A stretch of 64,000 nucleotides of DNA from an uncultured Phycisphaeraceae bacterium (lineage in GTDB: Bacteria; Planctomycetota; Phycisphaerae; Phycisphaerales; UBA1924): contig CALCCF010000026.1 in the NCBI GenBank assembly GCA_937899905.1, positions 1 through 64,000 on the forward strand, read 5' to 3'. The position numbers and the translations under genes are program-made. This document shows positions 10,094 to 19,600 of the stretch, piece after piece. The number at the start of each line of letters is the position of its first letter. Within the stretch, counting starts at the first letter, position 1. Under the pieces are notes generated by a model. It was not told the origin of the DNA, ran no database searches, and worked only from the letters and a program-made list of their open reading frames with translations.

Positions 10094-11137
10094 ATGATCG
10101 CGATTGTTTCAGCCATCCTCACGCTCATGGCTTCGGTGCTCGCCTCGCCGGCCGCCGACGCCACCGGCAGCGACGAGGTCGTCAATGTCTATTCCTCGCG
10201 TCACTACGACAGCGACGACGCTCTGTATGAGCGCTTCACCGCCGAGACCGGCATCCGCGTGAACCTCATCGAGGGCGGCAGCGACCAATTGCTCGCCCGC
10301 CTCGATCGCGAGGGTGAGCTCAGCCCGGCCGACGTCTTTATCACCGTTGATGCGGCCCGCCTGGAGCGCGCCTTGCAGGCCGGCGTGCTGGCCTCGGTGC
10401 AGTCCGACGAGCTGGAGCGCCGAGTGCCCGAGAACCTGCGCGATCCAGAGGGCCGTTGGTTTGCGCTGACCAAGCGTGTTCGCCTGATCGTGGCGTCCAA
10501 GGAGCGCGTGCCGGCGGGCGCGATCACGAGCTATGCCGATCTCGCCGACGAGCGGTGGCGCGGTCGCGTGCTGATCCGTAGCTCTTCGAGCGTGTACAAC
10601 CAGTCGCTGATTGCCTCGCTCATCGAGCGCATCGGTGCCGAAACGACGACGGCTTGGTGCGAGGGTGTTGTGGCCAACTTCGCGCGCACGCCCCAGGGTG
10701 GGGACCGCGACCAAGTCCGCGCGATCGCTGCTGGCGAGGGCGACGTTGCCGTGGTCAACCACTACTACGTGGCGCAGATGCTCGCTGGTGACGGTGCTGA
10801 TCGGCGTGCGGCCGAGTCCGTGAGGGTGATCTTCCCCGACCAGGGCTCGAGCGAGACACCCCTCGGCGGCGCGCACGTGAACATCAGCGGGGCCGGCGTG
10901 ATCAAGACCGCGCCGAACCGCGAGAACGCGATCAGGTTCATCGAGTTCCTGCTTCGCGACGAGTCCCAGAAGGCGCTCGTGAGCGGCACCCTGGAGTACC
11001 CGGTGGCCGAGAACGTCGAGATCCACGAGATCTTGCGCGGCTTCGGGGCCTTCCGTCCGGCCGACGTACCCGTGTCGGCCATGGCCGAGCGCAACCGCGA
11101 GGCCGTGCAGACCATGGACCGAGCGGGCTGGCGCTAA
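10094..11137 (+). CDS. Iron(III) ABC transporter substrate-binding protein (FbpA/FutA-like)
   Basis: EVVNVYSSRHYDSDDALYERFTAETGIRVNLIEGGSDQLLARL; downstream permease and ATPase. Confidence 0.87.
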   Translation: MIAIVSAILTLMASVLASPAADATGSDEVVNVYSSRHYDSDDALYERFTAETGIRVNLIEGGSDQLLARLDREGELSPADVFITVDAARLERALQAGVLASVQSDELERRVPENLRDPEGRWFALTKRVRLIVASKERVPAGAITSYADLADERWRGRVLIRSSSSVYNQSLIASLIERIGAETTTAWCEGVVANFARTPQGGDRDQVRAIAAGEGDVAVVNHYYVAQMLAGDGADRRAAESVRVIFPDQGSSETPLGGAHVNISGAGVIKTAPNRENAIRFIEFLLRDESQKALVSGTLEYPVAENVEIHEILRGFGAFRPADVPVSAMAERNREAVQTMDRAGWR

Positions 11138-11180
11138 GCCGAAACACATCACACCGAACGAGCAGAGAGAGGAGCGACGC

Positions 11181-12053
11181 ATGCAGCGACGCGAGTTCAT
11201 GATGGCGGGGGTTGCCGCGGCCGCGGGCGCCACCCTCGGGAGCAGGGCCCTTGCGGGCAGCGATGCCGCTCCGCGTCTCCGTAGCTTGGGCACGCCCGAG
11301 CACGATCGGGCCGTGGCCGAGGGCATCGCCTACTTCCAGCGTCGATGCCGCGATCAGCTGCCGCTGGTGCAGGATCTCGCGGCCGCGGTCGCCAGCGGTG
11401 ACCTCGACCGCGCGAAGCGCGCGTACGTCGAGTCCCGCCCGCCGTACGAGGAGATCGAGGTCCTCGCCGCGTCCTTTGAGGACAGCGATTCGGATATCGA
11501 CGCCCGGCCGTACGCCTTCGAGGGCGGCGAGAGCGACCCAGAGTTCCGCGGCTTCCACAAGGTCGAGGCGCTGATCTTCGCCTACGAGGACCTCGCGGCC
11601 GCAAAGCCGTTCGCCGATCGCTTGGTCCGTAGCGTGCAGAAGCTGAGCAGAGAGCTCGGCGAGCTCGACCGCTTCAGCGTCGAGGGCCAATTCGGCGGCA
11701 TGTACGCCCTGACGAACGAGGTCTCCGCCAAGAAGGTGTCGAGCGAAGAAGAGACCTGGTCCGACCAGAGCCTGCTCATCTTCAGGCACAACTGGATCGG
11801 CGTGTACAGCCAGTTCAAGCCGTTTGCCAGCGTGCTAGCCAATGGCCATCAGCCCAAGGTTGATGCTGTGGACGAGGCGTACCGCGCGGCGATGGCGACC
11901 CTCGACGGCCACTTCCGCGAGGGCTCGGCCGCGGGCACGCCGTACAGCCAGATCCGCATCGCCGAGCGACGCACGATGGCCGACGCGAGCAACCGATTCC
12001 GCGACGCGATCGTCGAGGCCGGGGCTGCCCTGGGCGTTCGCCTTCCGGCATGA
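11181..12053 (+). CDS. Imelysin/EfeO-like iron-uptake protein with Tat-like signal
   Basis: MQRREFMMAGVAAAAGATLGSRALA signal; YVESRPPYEEIEVLAASF...DPEFRGFHKVEALIF resembles EfeO/EfeM (peptidase M75) family. Confidence 0.8.
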   Translation: MQRREFMMAGVAAAAGATLGSRALAGSDAAPRLRSLGTPEHDRAVAEGIAYFQRRCRDQLPLVQDLAAAVASGDLDRAKRAYVESRPPYEEIEVLAASFEDSDSDIDARPYAFEGGESDPEFRGFHKVEALIFAYEDLAAAKPFADRLVRSVQKLSRELGELDRFSVEGQFGGMYALTNEVSAKKVSSEEETWSDQSLLIFRHNWIGVYSQFKPFASVLANGHQPKVDAVDEAYRAAMATLDGHFREGSAAGTPYSQIRIAERRTMADASNRFRDAIVEAGAALGVRLPA

Positions 12054-13705
12054 CCGCACCCGTCGGGCGAGGCAGGGGGCTGGCGTGGCGGACGCTGGCC
12101 TGGATTCTGACACTGAGCACGCTGTTGCCAATTGGCGTGGTGCTCGCGAGCATCGCCGGCGATAGCGAAGGCGTGTTTGCGCACATCGCCGAGACTCGGC
12201 TGGCGACGTACGCCACCAACACCGTGCTGCTGACGTTGGGCGTAGCTGCTGTCACGCTCGCGCTCGGAGTATCGACGGCGTGGCTGGTCACGATGTGCCG
12301 GTTTCGGGGGCGGTGGCTGCTGTCGATCCTGCTCTTGCTGCCCATGGCGGTGCCCGCGTACATCGCGGCGTATTCGGTGACGGACCTGCTGCAACCGGCC
12401 GGGCCGCTCCGGGCGATTGCGATCGGGGAGGACGGCGTGCGTTGGTGGTGGCCGCGAGCGCGGTCGCTGCCAGGGGCCACGATCATCCTCGCGTTGTGCT
12501 TGTATCCATACGTGTATCTGGCGGCCCGTGCGGCGTTCATAGCGTTGCCGGCATCGCTGCTCGATGCCGCCAAGACGCTGGGGTTCGGTTCGATCGGCAC
12601 GTTCGCGCGGGTCGTCGTCCCCGTTTCGGCGCCGACCATCGGGGCCGGGCTCTTGCTGGTCATGATGGAGACCGTGTCGGACTTCGGCGCGGTCGACTAC
12701 TGCGCCGTCGATACGTTCGCGACGGGCGTGTACCGCGCATGGGCCACGCTCGGCTCGCCGATCGCCGCGGCGCAGCTCGGGTCGGTCGTGCTCGGCGCGG
12801 TGGGTGTCGTCTTGCTCATCGTGGCGGTCGTGCGAGGACGCCGGAGGTTCGATGCCTCGGGCGGGCGATCGCAGCGTCCGCGGCCGGTCGAGCTCCGGGG
12901 CGTGCGGGCGTTGCTTGCGGCGTTTGTTTGCGCGGTGCCGGTGCTCGGTGGTTTTGTGTTGCCCGCGGGATGGCTGGCGGTGCTTGCGATCGATCAGGGA
13001 GACCAGCGGGCAACCGAATTGCTCGTCGATCACGGGCTGGCGACGGTCTTTCTTTCGGCGCTCGCGGCCGTGCTCGTGGTTGGGCTCGGGCTGGTGCTGG
13101 TCGAGGCGAAGCGGATGGCCGGCGGCTGGGCCACACGCGTGCCGGTGCGCATCGGGCAGCTGGGGTACGCGGTGCCCGGGACGGTGCTGGCCGTTGGGTT
13201 GCTGATCCCATTGGCGTGGCTCGACCATCGGCTGAACGATGTCTGGGGCTGGCTGACCGGGGAGCGGCTCGGGCTGGTGCTGACCGGGACGATCGTGGCC
13301 GTGCTCGTGGGGTACCAGACGCGTTTCATGGCAGTGGGGGTCGGGCTGCTGCGGGCGAGCCTGGATCGTGTGCCGCCCCGGCTCGACGAGGCCGCGACGA
13401 CGCTGGGCTGCTCGTCGCTTCGGATCATCGGTCGCATCCATCTGCCCATGCTGCTCCCGCCGATCTGCGCGGCCATGCTGCTGGTGTTCGTCGACGCGGC
13501 CAAGGAGCTGCCGATGACGCTCATGCTCCGGCCCTTCGGCATGGACACGCTTGCCGTGCGTGTGTACCAACTCGCCAGCGACGAGCGTCTGGGTGAGGCG
13601 TCGACTGGCGCACTCGCGATCGTGCTCGTCGGGCTGATCCCGGTGATCGTGCTCTCGCGATCGATGGGTGTGCGCACGCGGAGCGCGTTGGAGGTCGAGC
13701 GGTGA
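12050..13705 (+). CDS. Iron(III) ABC transporter permease (FbpB-like)
   Basis: Two permease modules; DAAKTLGFGSIGTFARVVVPVSAP and DEAATTLGCSSLRIIGRIHLPMLLP (EAA loops); ATGA overlap with upstream gene. Confidence 0.87.
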   Translation: MTAPVGRGRGLAWRTLAWILTLSTLLPIGVVLASIAGDSEGVFAHIAETRLATYATNTVLLTLGVAAVTLALGVSTAWLVTMCRFRGRWLLSILLLLPMAVPAYIAAYSVTDLLQPAGPLRAIAIGEDGVRWWWPRARSLPGATIILALCLYPYVYLAARAAFIALPASLLDAAKTLGFGSIGTFARVVVPVSAPTIGAGLLLVMMETVSDFGAVDYCAVDTFATGVYRAWATLGSPIAAAQLGSVVLGAVGVVLLIVAVVRGRRRFDASGGRSQRPRPVELRGVRALLAAFVCAVPVLGGFVLPAGWLAVLAIDQGDQRATELLVDHGLATVFLSALAAVLVVGLGLVLVEAKRMAGGWATRVPVRIGQLGYAVPGTVLAVGLLIPLAWLDHRLNDVWGWLTGERLGLVLTGTIVAVLVGYQTRFMAVGVGLLRASLDRVPPRLDEAATTLGCSSLRIIGRIHLPMLLPPICAAMLLVFVDAAKELPMTLMLRPFGMDTLAVRVYQLASDERLGEASTGALAIVLVGLIPVIVLSRSMGVRTRSALEVER

Positions 13706-14394
13706 GCCGGGGTGCGATCGATAATGGCAGCGTGAGTGGTAGTGGGCTTGGGTTGAGCGTCCGAGGCTTGTGCTTCGCGTATGCGCGCGGCGATGACATC
13801 GTGTGCGATCTCTCGATTGACGTGCCCGCGCGCGGCGTGCACGCGGTGCTCGGGCCCTCAGGCTGTGGAAAGACCACGCTGTTGCGCCTTGTTGCGGGGC
13901 TCGAGCGGCCGCGCGCGGGGACCATCGAGGTCGGCGGCGAGCGTGTTGCGGGCGAGGGCGTGTTCGTGGCGGCGGCGCGGCGGCGCGTGGCCGTGGTGTT
14001 CCAGGATTATGCGCTCTTCCCGACGATGACCGCGCTGGCCAACATTCGCCTTGCGCTTCGGCACCACCCGCGCGGCGAGCGCACCGAGCGTGCGAAAGCG
14101 CTGCTCGACGTGGTGGGCATGGGCGGCTTCGCGGGCGCGATGCCGCACACGCTGAGCGGCGGGCAGCAGCAGCGCGTGGCCCTTGCACGCTCGCTGGCCA
14201 GGGAGCCGACGGTCATGCTGCTCGACGAGCCGTTCGCGAGCCTCGATCCCGGTTTGCGGCGGGCGCTCCGGGATCGCACGCTGGCGACGCTCCGCGAGCG
14301 GGACATCGCGACGGTGCTGATCACGCATGATGAGGCGGAAGCCGCACTGGCCGATGCCCGGACGGTCATGGCCGACGGAGCGGCTCCCTGCTGA
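13702..14394 (+). CDS. Iron(III) ABC transporter ATP-binding protein (FbpC-like)
   Basis: Walker A GPSGCGKTT, LSGGQQQRVALARSLA, Walker B VMLLDEPFASLD; GTG start overlapping upstream TGA. Confidence 0.88.
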   Translation: MSRGAIDNGSVSGSGLGLSVRGLCFAYARGDDIVCDLSIDVPARGVHAVLGPSGCGKTTLLRLVAGLERPRAGTIEVGGERVAGEGVFVAAARRRVAVVFQDYALFPTMTALANIRLALRHHPRGERTERAKALLDVVGMGGFAGAMPHTLSGGQQQRVALARSLAREPTVMLLDEPFASLDPGLRRALRDRTLATLRERDIATVLITHDEAEAALADARTVMADGAAPC

Positions 14395-14425
14395 CTGGCC
14401 CTGGTTCCGACAAGAAATACGAAAA

Positions 14426-14453
14426 TTGTTTGGTATAAACATTGACCAAACAA
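14426..14453. promoter_or_regulatory. Operator-like inverted repeat TTGTTTGGT-N10-ACCAAACAA upstream of the imuA cassette
   Basis: Perfect 9-bp arms 14426-14434 and 14445-14453 in the fbpC-imuA intergenic space; contains TATAAA. Confidence 0.5.
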
Positions 14454-14475
14454 ATTCCGGTACTACGCTGGTCTT

Positions 14476-15195
14476 GTGATTGTCTCCGGGGTCCATAGCC
14501 ACGCACTTGAGCGGCCAGGGGGTGCCGGGCCGGGCGTTGATTTTGGGATGGATGAGGCCGATCTGGGCCTGAGCCCGGGGGCGATCCACGACTGGATCGC
14601 CGAGCCGCTGACGCCGTTGTCGATCTTGGCGGGTTTGGCGGGGACGGCCGTGCGTGGGTGTGGCTCGAGGCGGGTGCTCTGGATCGGTCGGCGGTGCTGG
14701 CCGTATCCGCCCGGATTGGTCGGGCCCGGTGGCAACGCGGCGTTGCTCGAGCGATCGATCTTCGTGGACCCACCGACGCGCGATGAGCGGCTGTGGGCGA
14801 TCGACGTGGCGTTGCGCTCGCCGGCGGCGCTGGTGGTGGTGGCCGACGGCACGGGATTGGCGATGGCCGGTTCGCGCAGGTTGCAGCTTGCGGCCGAGGC
14901 GGGGCGGACGCTCGGGCTGATCGCGCGGCCGCACCGCGAGCGTGGGGAGCTCTCGGCGGCGGCAACACGGTGGCTCGTATCTCCCGGGCCGATGGATCCG
15001 GCCAATCCGATTCTTCCGACATGGACGCTCGAACTGCTGCGCCGCAAGGGACTGCGGCCCATCTCGGAGGGCGCACGGGTGATGACCGTGCGTGTGGAGG
15101 ATGCCACGCGCCTTGTCAGTGTGGATGCCGACGCTGCCGATCGATCTGCTGCGGCGACGGGACCGGGCCGATGGGCGGCCCAGCGCTCGGGCTGA
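14476..15195 (+). CDS. imuA: ImuA-like (SulA/RecA-like) mutasome accessory protein
   Basis: Position upstream of imuB/dnaE2; RVLWIGRRCWPYPPGL...VVVADGTGLAMAGSRRLQLAAEAG; GTG start. Confidence 0.7.
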   Translation: MIVSGVHSHALERPGGAGPGVDFGMDEADLGLSPGAIHDWIAEPLTPLSILAGLAGTAVRGCGSRRVLWIGRRCWPYPPGLVGPGGNAALLERSIFVDPPTRDERLWAIDVALRSPAALVVVADGTGLAMAGSRRLQLAAEAGRTLGLIARPHRERGELSAAATRWLVSPGPMDPANPILPTWTLELLRRKGLRPISEGARVMTVRVEDATRLVSVDADAADRSAAATGPGRWAAQRSG

Positions 15196-16636
15196 GCGTG
15201 TCCTGATCGTGCGGGCCGAGGGGCAGCGCCGGGTGGTGGCGGCGTGCTGCGATCGGGCGGCCGATGCGGGCGTCGTGCCCGGCTTGCCGGTGGCGCAGGC
15301 GCGCAGCGTGCTGCCGGCCGGTTCGGTGCGCGTTGTAGAGCACACGCCCGAGCGTGATGTGGCGCGGCTGCGCGCGCTGGCGGTGTGGGCGCGTCGGTTC
15401 TCGCCGCTGGTGCAGACCGACGGCGTCGATGGGCTGTGGCTGGACATCACCGGGTGTGCGCACCTGTTTGGTGGCGAGCGGGGGATGTGCGAGATGGTCG
15501 TCGATGGCTTGCAGAAGCTGGGCGTTCGGAGTCGGGTGGCGATCGCGGATACGCATGGGTGTGCGTGGGCCATCGCGCGGTATGCGACGCCTCGGTCTAG
15601 TGAAGACGGTTCATCGATCGTGCTGCCGGGGGAGCAGCGTGGGGCGATGGCCCCATTGCCCATCGCGGCGCTGAACATCGACGACGCCACCGTTTCGGCG
15701 CTGGCTGACCTTGCGATCGATCGCGTGGGGCAACTGCTCGAGATCCCGCGGCGTGTGCTGCCTTCGCGTTTTGGGAACGCGCTGCTGCTGGCGCTCGATT
15801 GCGCGCTGGGGCACGCGATGGAGCCGCTGACGCCGATCCGGCCGGTGGCGCCGTGCCGGAGCGAATCCGTGTTCGATGGCTATACCACGAATGTTGAGGC
15901 GATCGAGCTGGCTGTTCGTGAGTTGCTGGACGATGTGTGCGATCAGCTGGCCGGGCGTGGGCGCGGTGCTCGGCGGCTCGTGCTCGAGCTCGGTCGGTAC
16001 GAGCTCGACGCCCTGGCGATCCACGTGACGACGAGCGTACCGACGCGGGATGCAAAGCATTTATGGGCGCTCGTGCGGCCCAAGCTCGAGCGGGCCCATC
16101 TCGGGTTCGGGGTTGAACGCGTCACCGCCACGGTCTCGCGCGATGCGCTGATCGTCCCGAGCCAGATCGTGCGGTGGGGGGGTGGTGATGACGCGGACGG
16201 ATCGGCGGGCGAGGCCGAGGCGGCGGAGCTTGTTGACGTGCTGGCGGGTCGGCTAGGGAAGGGGGCGGTGCGTGGGGCCGTGCTGAAGGAGAGCCATCTG
16301 CCCGAGCGTGCGTTCGAGTGGGTCTCGCCGGCTGCCCAGCGATCGGGCGCGGACATCCGTCCGCCGGGCGAGCGGCCGACCACGCTGCTCGATCCGCCGA
16401 TGCCGACGACCGCGATCGCGCTCACGCCCGATGGGCCGGTGCATCGCATCCGCTGGCAGAACGAGGACCGCATGGTGGTCGCGTGCGTGGGGCCCGAGCG
16501 CATCGGCGGCGAGTGGTGGCGCGGGCACGGCACGACGCGCGATTACTTCCGCGTGCGGTGTGAGGATGGCGTCTGCCTGTGGGTGGCGAGAGCGCGTGAG
16601 AGCGGGCGGTGGTACGTCCATGGTGTGTGGGCCTGA
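15125..16636 (+). CDS. imuB: ImuB-like Y-family polymerase paralog
   Basis: DGLWLDITGCAHLFGGERGMCEMV...GVRSRVAIADTHGCAWAIARYA; C-terminal RIRWQNEDRMVVACVGPERIGGEWW. Confidence 0.85.
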   Translation: MPTLPIDLLRRRDRADGRPSARAERVLIVRAEGQRRVVAACCDRAADAGVVPGLPVAQARSVLPAGSVRVVEHTPERDVARLRALAVWARRFSPLVQTDGVDGLWLDITGCAHLFGGERGMCEMVVDGLQKLGVRSRVAIADTHGCAWAIARYATPRSSEDGSSIVLPGEQRGAMAPLPIAALNIDDATVSALADLAIDRVGQLLEIPRRVLPSRFGNALLLALDCALGHAMEPLTPIRPVAPCRSESVFDGYTTNVEAIELAVRELLDDVCDQLAGRGRGARRLVLELGRYELDALAIHVTTSVPTRDAKHLWALVRPKLERAHLGFGVERVTATVSRDALIVPSQIVRWGGGDDADGSAGEAEAAELVDVLAGRLGKGAVRGAVLKESHLPERAFEWVSPAAQRSGADIRPPGERPTTLLDPPMPTTAIALTPDGPVHRIRWQNEDRMVVACVGPERIGGEWWRGHGTTRDYFRVRCEDGVCLWVARARESGRWYVHGVWA

Positions 16637-16651
16637 ATTTCGAGGACGTGC

Positions 16652-19600
16652 ATGCCGGACAACGAGTTCCCGAAGATCAAGGCCCATCCTTTCCGCAAGG
16701 TCCAGCATCGGTCGGTCGATGCGATGTCGGCGTATTCTCGCGCGTCGACGCCCTACGCCGAGCTGTCGGTGACATCGAACTACACGTTCTTGAGGGGCGC
16801 GAGCCATCCCGAGGAGTTCGTCGAGCGGGCGGCCGAGCTCGGGCACGCGGCGGCGGCGATCGCCGACACGAACACGCTGGCCGGGGTCGTGCGTGCGCAC
16901 GTTGCCGCGAAGGAGGCGGGCATCCCGCTGGCTGTTGGGTCGCGGTTGGTCTTCGAGGATGGGCCCGACGTGCTGGCGTTCGCGACGGATCGGTCGTCGT
17001 ACAGCCGGCTGAGCCGGTTGCTGACCCTTGGCAAGCGCAGGGCACCCAAGGGCGAGTGCCACCTCGTGTTGCACGATCTGCTCGAGCACCAGAAGGAGTT
17101 GGTCGCGGTCGTGATGCCGCCGGCTGTGCTCGATGATGATGCGATCGCGGTGCTACACGGATTGCGTGACGCATTTGGCGATCGGCTTTCGCTGGCGGCC
17201 GCACGCGGGTATCGCCCGGGCGATGCCGAGCGGCTCGACCAGCTCGCGTCGCTCTCGCACGCCGTGGATGTGCCGTTGGTCGCCGTGAACGATGCCCATT
17301 ACCACTGCCAAGATCGCCGTGACCTACAGGACGTGCTCACGTGCATCCGCCACGGCTGCACGGTCGACACCGCCGGGTATCGCCTACATCCCAACGCCGA
17401 GCGGCATCTCAAGCCCACGGACGAGATGGCCCGGCTGTTTCGTGATTTTCCAGGTGCCGTTGAGCGATCCGCCGAGATCGCGTTGCGCGCGTCGGCGTTC
17501 AGCATGGACGAGCTGCGATACCAGTACCCGTCCGAGGCGTGCCCGGCGGGCGTGTCGGCGTCGGCGTATCTGCGGCAGGCGACGATGGCAGGCGCGACGT
17601 GGCGGTACGGCGATGATGTGCCCGAGTCGGTGCGCGGGACCATCGAGCACGAGCTGTCGATGATCGCCGAGCTCGGGTACGAGGCCTACTTCCTGACATG
17701 CTACGACATCGTGAACTTCGCGCGGTCGCGTGGCATCCTGTGCCAGGGCCGCGGCGGTGCGGCGAACAGCGCGGTGTGCTATTGCCTTGGCATCACCGAG
17801 GTCGACCCGGCTACGCACCACTTGTTGTTCGAGCGGTTTATCAGCCGCAGCCGGGGCGAGCCGCCGGATATCGATATCGATTTTGAGCACGAGCGACGTG
17901 AGGAGGTGATCCAGTATCTGTACCAGAAGTATGGACGCGATCGTGCGGCGCTGACCGCTGAAGTCATCACGTATCGCGGTCGGAGCGCCGTTCGCGAGGT
18001 TGGCAAGGCGATGGGGCTCTCGCTCGATGGCGTTGACGCGCTCGCCAAGAACCTTGACCGCTGGGGCGATGACGCGACGCCCGAACGCGTGCGTGAGGCC
18101 GGCTTTGACCCCGAGGACCCGACGATTGCCGCCATCATCGGCCTGACACGCCAGCTCATCGGCTTCCCGCGGCATCTCTCGCAGCACGTGGGCGGGTTCG
18201 TGATCACCGAGGGCCCGCTGCACGACCTCGTGCCCATCGAGAACGCGGCCATGGAAGACCGCACCGTCATCGAGTGGGACAAGGACGACATCGACGCGAT
18301 GGGGATGCTGAAGGTGGACTGCCTTGGGCTGGGGATGTTGACGTGTGTGCGGAAGGCGTTGGAGATGGTTGTTGGGAGAGAGACGGAGAGACGGAGAGAC
18401 CAAGAGACAGAGTGTGGGGGGTTCTATGGCGAATGTGAAGACGTTTCGGGATCTTGTGGCGTGGCAGAAAGCGATGGAGTTGGCTGTCATGGTCTACGAG
18501 GTGACCAAGTCGATGCCCGAGGGCGAGCGGTTTGGTCTGACCAATCAGATGAGGCGGGCGGCGGTGTCGATTCCTTCGAACATCGCCGAGGGCTTTGGCC
18601 GGGAGAGCCGGGGAGACCTTCTGAAGTTCTTGCGGATTGCCCGAGGATCGCTCAACGAGCTTTCGACCCAAGTCGAGCTTTCGGCACGGCTCGAAATCCT
18701 CACGATCGATTCGGGAATGACGAGCCTCATCGACGAGGCCGATCGCGTACTCCAGGGACTGATCCGAAGCCTGAAAAGCAAAGAATCGTAACACATGCAA
18801 CCACTTCGTCTCTCCGTCTCTGTATCTCTCCGTCTCTCTTTGAGCAAACCCTCACCCTCTTCCGAACCATCGCCTCCAACCCCACCGATCCCGCCGTCTA
18901 CGAGATGATCTCTCACGCCGACACCGTTGGCGTATTCCAGATCGAGAGCCGGGCGCAGATGTCGATGCTGCCTCGGCTCAAGCCGCGGTGTTTTTATGAT
19001 CTGGTGATCGAGGTCGCGATCGTTCGGCCCGGGCCGATCCAGGGGAACATGGTGCACCCGTACCTGCGTCGGCGTGAGGGCGCCGAGCCGGTGAGCTACC
19101 CGAGCGAGGAAGTGAAGGCCGTCCTGGAGCGCACGCTTGGGGTGCCGCTGTTCCAGGAGCAGGCGATGCAGCTGGCGATCGCGGCCGCGGGGTTTACGCC
19201 CGACGAGGCCGATGCGCTGCGCAAGGCGATGGCGGCGTGGAAGCGCAAGGGTGATGCGATCTACCGGTTCGGGCAGCAGCTCATCGATGGGATGGTCGCG
19301 AATGGGTATCCGAAGGAGTTCGCTGAACGCTGCTTCGAGCAGATCCGTGGGTTCAGCGAGTATGGGTTCCCCGAGAGCCATGCGGCGAGCTTTGCGATCC
19401 TGGTCTGGGTCTCGTGCTGGCTGAAGCGGTACAAGCCGGCGGCGTTCTGCGCGGCGATCATCAATAGCCAGCCGATGGGTTTCTATCAGCCGGCACAGAT
19501 CGTGCGCGATGCGAAGGAGCACGGTGTTGTCGTGCGGCCGATCGATGTGAACGAGAGTGTGTGGGATTGCACACTCGAAAGATGTGGAGAAGGGGCGGAG

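Noticed and set aside
12816-13211. 131-aa minus-strand ORF and similar short Arg/Pro-rich ORFs throughout
   Set aside because: Typical non-coding frames of a high-GC genome.
11849-14188. 779-aa minus-strand ORF opposite the iron ABC genes
   Set aside because: Arg/His/Pro-rich antisense artefact; plus strand has ABC motifs and coupled gene starts.
15640-15680. CCCATTGCCCATCGC in imuB as another heptamer-repeat insertion
   Set aside because: It encodes APLPIAAL, which fits normal ImuB sequence at that position; likely coincidence.
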